In this document: in pieces, positions 61,831 to 64,000 of the stretch
How the letters are laid out: each line of letters starts with the position of its first letter
Position numbering within the stretch: position 1 is the first letter of the stretch
Assembly: GCA_902799685.1 (NCBI GenBank)
Contig: CADCBO010000003.1
Coordinates: 1-64,000, forward strand
DNA length: 64,000 bases
Source: an uncultured Bacteroidales bacterium
GTDB taxonomy: Bacteria; Bacteroidota; Bacteroidia; Bacteroidales; Bacteroidaceae
Reading direction: 5' to 3'
Program-made: the position numbers and the translations under genes
Notes under the pieces: model-generated
Seen by the model: only the letters and a program-made list of their open reading frames with translations
Told to the model about the DNA's origin: nothing
Databases searched by the model: none

Positions 61831-63576
61831 ATGCGTGCTTGTGGTAACGATGAGATTCAGGTGGGAGTGCTTCCATCGCAGGAAAAGATATGGCACCGTT
61901 ATTATGATGAAAAGGAATTGAATCCTGAACTGTCAGATGACAGTATGTTTAAGGCCATATGTCATGCCGGTTATGAGAACAGGACCGCATGCATGTTCTA
62001 TGGCAAATCATTTACATACCGAAAACTGTATGAAGGGATAGAACTTGTTGCCAAAGCATTTTTGCAGAATGGCATAGGCAAGGGTGATGTGGTGATGCTC
62101 ATGCTGCCCACGCTCCCGGAGTCACTTTATTGTTTTTATGCCCTGAACAGGATTGGCGCTATCTCAAATCTGGTTGATGTCCGTATAGCACCAAGACAGT
62201 TGGTGGAGATATCGCATAAGACTAAGCCCAAGATGATTTTCCTTATGGATTTCTATCTGGAACGGGCAGATTCCATAAAGGACTTGACAGGCATTGAGAA
62301 GATTGTTGTACTCAGGGGGTGTGAATCTTTTCCGTTTGCCGTTTCAATGTACAGATTCAGCGAGCTGTTCAACGGCAGGAGCAGGATTGTCCGTAGGGAC
62401 AGCAGATATTCATTCTGGCAGGAGTTCTTAAGGTCGGGCAAGGATTGTAGTATGCCTCTTGATGCGGATGTCCATGCCGATGACATTGCAGCCATATATC
62501 AGACAAGCGGAACAACCGGATTCCCCAAGAGTGCCGTACACACCAATTTCAACCTGAACAACTCATCCACGATGAAGCATTTCCACATGAATGAGTTTAA
62601 TCCGGGTGATAAAGTACTCTCCATATTGCCCTTATTCACCCTGTTCGGATTTGTGTTTGACATACATATGCCACTTAGATATGGCATGACACTGGTTATA
62701 GTCCCTCTGTTCAAAAAGAAGAGTCTTGCCGACCTGATATTGCGTCATAAGCCCAACCATATATTCAGTGTGCCTTCACAATGGGAATCTGTGGTGGGTA
62801 ACAAAAGGATCAAGTGTGACCTGTCATTCATAAAGACCATATTCGTGGCAGGTGAAGTGCTTGACAAGGCTTTGAGGCTGAATATAAACAGCCTGCTCCA
62901 TGAAGGTGGCAGCAAGGCGGAGATTTGTTCTGACTACGGTATGACAGAGGCCGGCGGAACTATATCGTTCGTGAATCCTGCCTATACATCGCATGATGCC
63001 TGTGGAAACGGTTATTCGGGAATTCCCATGCCTTTGTGCAACATATGTATCTATGACAATGAAGCCTTAAAAGAGATGGATTATAACCGGCCGGGTGAGA
63101 TTTGCGTTCAGGTTCCTTTTGCGGTAAAAGGATATTACAATGACCCTGAAGCTACCGATAATCTGTTCTGCACGCATCCTGACGGCAGTGTGTGGCTGCA
63201 TACAGGAGATATCGGCTATCTGACAGAGAAAGGTCATCTCTATGTCATTGACCGCAAGAAACGGATGATTGTGCGTTTTGACGGCAGCAAGGTGTTCCCC
63301 ATCGAACTTGAATCAGTAATAAAAGAGGTCAGGGGTGTAGCAGAATGCTCCGTAGTCCCTGCGCCAGACCCTGTCCATCTTCAGGGTAAGGTTCCGTTTG
63401 CATTCGTAGTGACAGAGGAACCAGATATTCAGGAAAGGGTAGAGAATGACATCAAGCGTATCTGCAGTAGCAGACTCCCGGTCTATCTGCAGCCATACGG
63501 AATAAAGTTCATTGGGGAGATTCCTCGTAACTCAATGGGCAAGGCTGATTATCTGAAACTTATAGAAATGATATAA
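61831..63576 (+). CDS. class I AMP-forming acyl-CoA/acyl-ACP ligase
   Basis: The 581-residue adenylating enzyme has the P-loop IYQTSGTTGFPKSAVHTNF, SDYGMTEAGG, WLHTGDIGYLTEKGHLYVID and the C-terminal catalytic Lys region (RNSMGKADY). This group activates fatty or aryl acids as AMP esters for transfer to CoA or ACP. It is the second ligase of the cluster, with a different fold subgroup from the PaaK-like one, so the two probably load different acids. It lies one base from the last EamA gene. Confidence 0.88.
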   Translation: MRACGNDEIQVGVLPSQEKIWHRYYDEKELNPELSDDSMFKAICHAGYENRTACMFYGKSFTYRKLYEGIELVAKAFLQNGIGKGDVVMLMLPTLPESLYCFYALNRIGAISNLVDVRIAPRQLVEISHKTKPKMIFLMDFYLERADSIKDLTGIEKIVVLRGCESFPFAVSMYRFSELFNGRSRIVRRDSRYSFWQEFLRSGKDCSMPLDADVHADDIAAIYQTSGTTGFPKSAVHTNFNLNNSSTMKHFHMNEFNPGDKVLSILPLFTLFGFVFDIHMPLRYGMTLVIVPLFKKKSLADLILRHKPNHIFSVPSQWESVVGNKRIKCDLSFIKTIFVAGEVLDKALRLNINSLLHEGGSKAEICSDYGMTEAGGTISFVNPAYTSHDACGNGYSGIPMPLCNICIYDNEALKEMDYNRPGEICVQVPFAVKGYYNDPEATDNLFCTHPDGSVWLHTGDIGYLTEKGHLYVIDRKKRMIVRFDGSKVFPIELESVIKEVRGVAECSVVPAPDPVHLQGKVPFAFVVTEEPDIQERVENDIKRICSSRLPVYLQPYGIKFIGEIPRNSMGKADYLKLIEMI

Positions 63577-63577
63577 T

Positions 63578-63934
63578 ATGTGGAAAATCATACCTCTATC
63601 GCTGTTGCAGAGCGTGCTTCTTACCGCAGGCCAGCTCTTTTTCAAGCTGGCACTTGACAAGGCCGCCCCGTATGAGGGTATCCGTAAACTTTGGACATGT
63701 GTAAAGAGAGACTGGTATCTGTGGCATGGCTGCTGGATCTCACTTACCTTAGCCACATTGCTGTGGGCATATATCTTGCGCCATTTTCCGTTCAGTGTGG
63801 CCTATCCGCTAAGCTGCATAAGCTTCCTGCTGGGCATCATTGCCGGTGCTGTTTTCCTTAACGAACAGCTCTCTGCCAATAAGATTATCGGCATAGCGGT
63901 AATGATGATTGGTGCATTCATCATAGCTAAATGA
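63578..63934 (+). CDS. small EamA/ArnE-F-like transporter subunit, copy 2
   Basis: The 118-residue, four-helix product is a paralogue of the one at 44636, with the same start (MWKIIPLSLLQSVLLTAGQL) and shared LRHFPFSVAYPLSC and GAFIIAK. Equal length and close similarity suggest an ArnE/ArnF-like pair. It closes the run of overlapping cluster genes. The next ATG is 47 bases on. Confidence 0.83.
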   Translation: MWKIIPLSLLQSVLLTAGQLFFKLALDKAAPYEGIRKLWTCVKRDWYLWHGCWISLTLATLLWAYILRHFPFSVAYPLSCISFLLGIIAGAVFLNEQLSANKIIGIAVMMIGAFIIAK

Positions 63935-63980
63935 ATCTTTTTTTATAAGTTTGTAAATAGTAACCGGTTATTGACTTAAT

Positions 63981-64000
63981 ATGAAAACCAGATCCCTTAT
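63981..64000 (+). CDS. start of a further gene (partial)
   Basis: An ATG at 63981 opens a frame reading MKTRSL to the end of the window. The Lys/Arg-rich beginning could be a signal peptide. Only six codons are visible, so no product can be named. Whether it belongs to the cluster is unknown. Confidence 0.45.

Overview
This window is from a bacterium of the Bacteroidota, most likely a Bacteroidales species of the Bacteroides/Prevotella type. The support is: promoters of the TTTG-N19/20-TAnnTTTG form; an nqrA-F operon; CarboxypepD_reg and TonB-plug modules; an ORF6N protein; a protein with a T9SS-like C-terminus; a GH67 alpha-glucuronidase; and a serC-serA-DUF1015 operon. I cannot fix the genus from sequence alone. 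Base composition is uneven. Hand-counted 60-base lines range from about 20 G+C in the 15.4 kb region to 39-45 G+C in the 45.5-48.1 kb region.

Layout. (1) 0-6 kb: the complete Na+-translocating NADH:quinone reductase operon nqrABCDEF, in which NqrC carries an extra N-terminal rubredoxin-like domain and a Cys-rich tail. (2) 6-8.3 kb: a secreted CarboxypepD_reg protein, an ORF6N protein and a 185-bp structured element closed by 19-bp inverted repeats. (3) 8.3-18.6 kb: an AT-rich accessory region with a BlaI-type repressor, a very large M56 (BlaR1-like) membrane protease, secreted proteins and lipoproteins of unknown function, a frame-disrupted TonB-plug fragment, a toxin-antitoxin remnant, and two distantly related copies of an unnamed secreted family. 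(4) 18.6-21.3 kb: a periplasmic histidine phosphatase, then an ECF sigma factor with a membrane partner that carries a plug-like domain but no barrel. (5) 21.5-34.9 kb: mostly housekeeping genes (serC, serA, DUF1015, YjbR, a broken fRMsr, a T9SS-like protein, DUF5131, a lipoprotein nitroreductase, RidA, a hybrid sensor kinase, YigZ, GH67, a small barrel protein), ending in a tRNA-Thr whose trailer can pair with its own 3' half.

(6) 35.2-63.9 kb: one continuous plus-strand run of 29 genes with frequent 1-17 base overlaps, starting from a good Bacteroidota promoter at 35200. It is an aryl-polyene/flexirubin-like fatty-acid/polyketide cluster: FabG, three catalytically complete ketosynthases, two degenerate ketosynthase-like proteins, two ACPs, two hot-dog dehydratases, a thioesterase, an O-methyltransferase, an LpxL-type acyltransferase, a LolA-like carrier, a GT2, an MMPL exporter fused to a PlsC acyltransferase, two CrtI-like flavoenzymes, a B12-type radical SAM enzyme, two AMP-forming ligases, another HX4D acyltransferase, a PEGA/barrel protein and two small EamA (ArnE/F-like) proteins. 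No tyrosine/histidine ammonia-lyase is visible. Embedded at 45.0-48.2 kb is a GC-rich, translationally coupled cassette of HprK-like kinase, Ser-His S24/S26 peptidase, PqqD-like protein and ABC exporter. This is RiPP-type machinery with no recognisable cyclase and no precursor gene inside the cassette.

How the parts may work together (inference): the cluster would build a methylated polyunsaturated acyl chain on dedicated ACPs, move it across the inner membrane with the MMPL/EamA proteins and LolA-like carrier, and fix it to an outer-membrane lipid. The peptide-type cassette either modifies or exports a separate product or has been recruited to the same envelope pathway.
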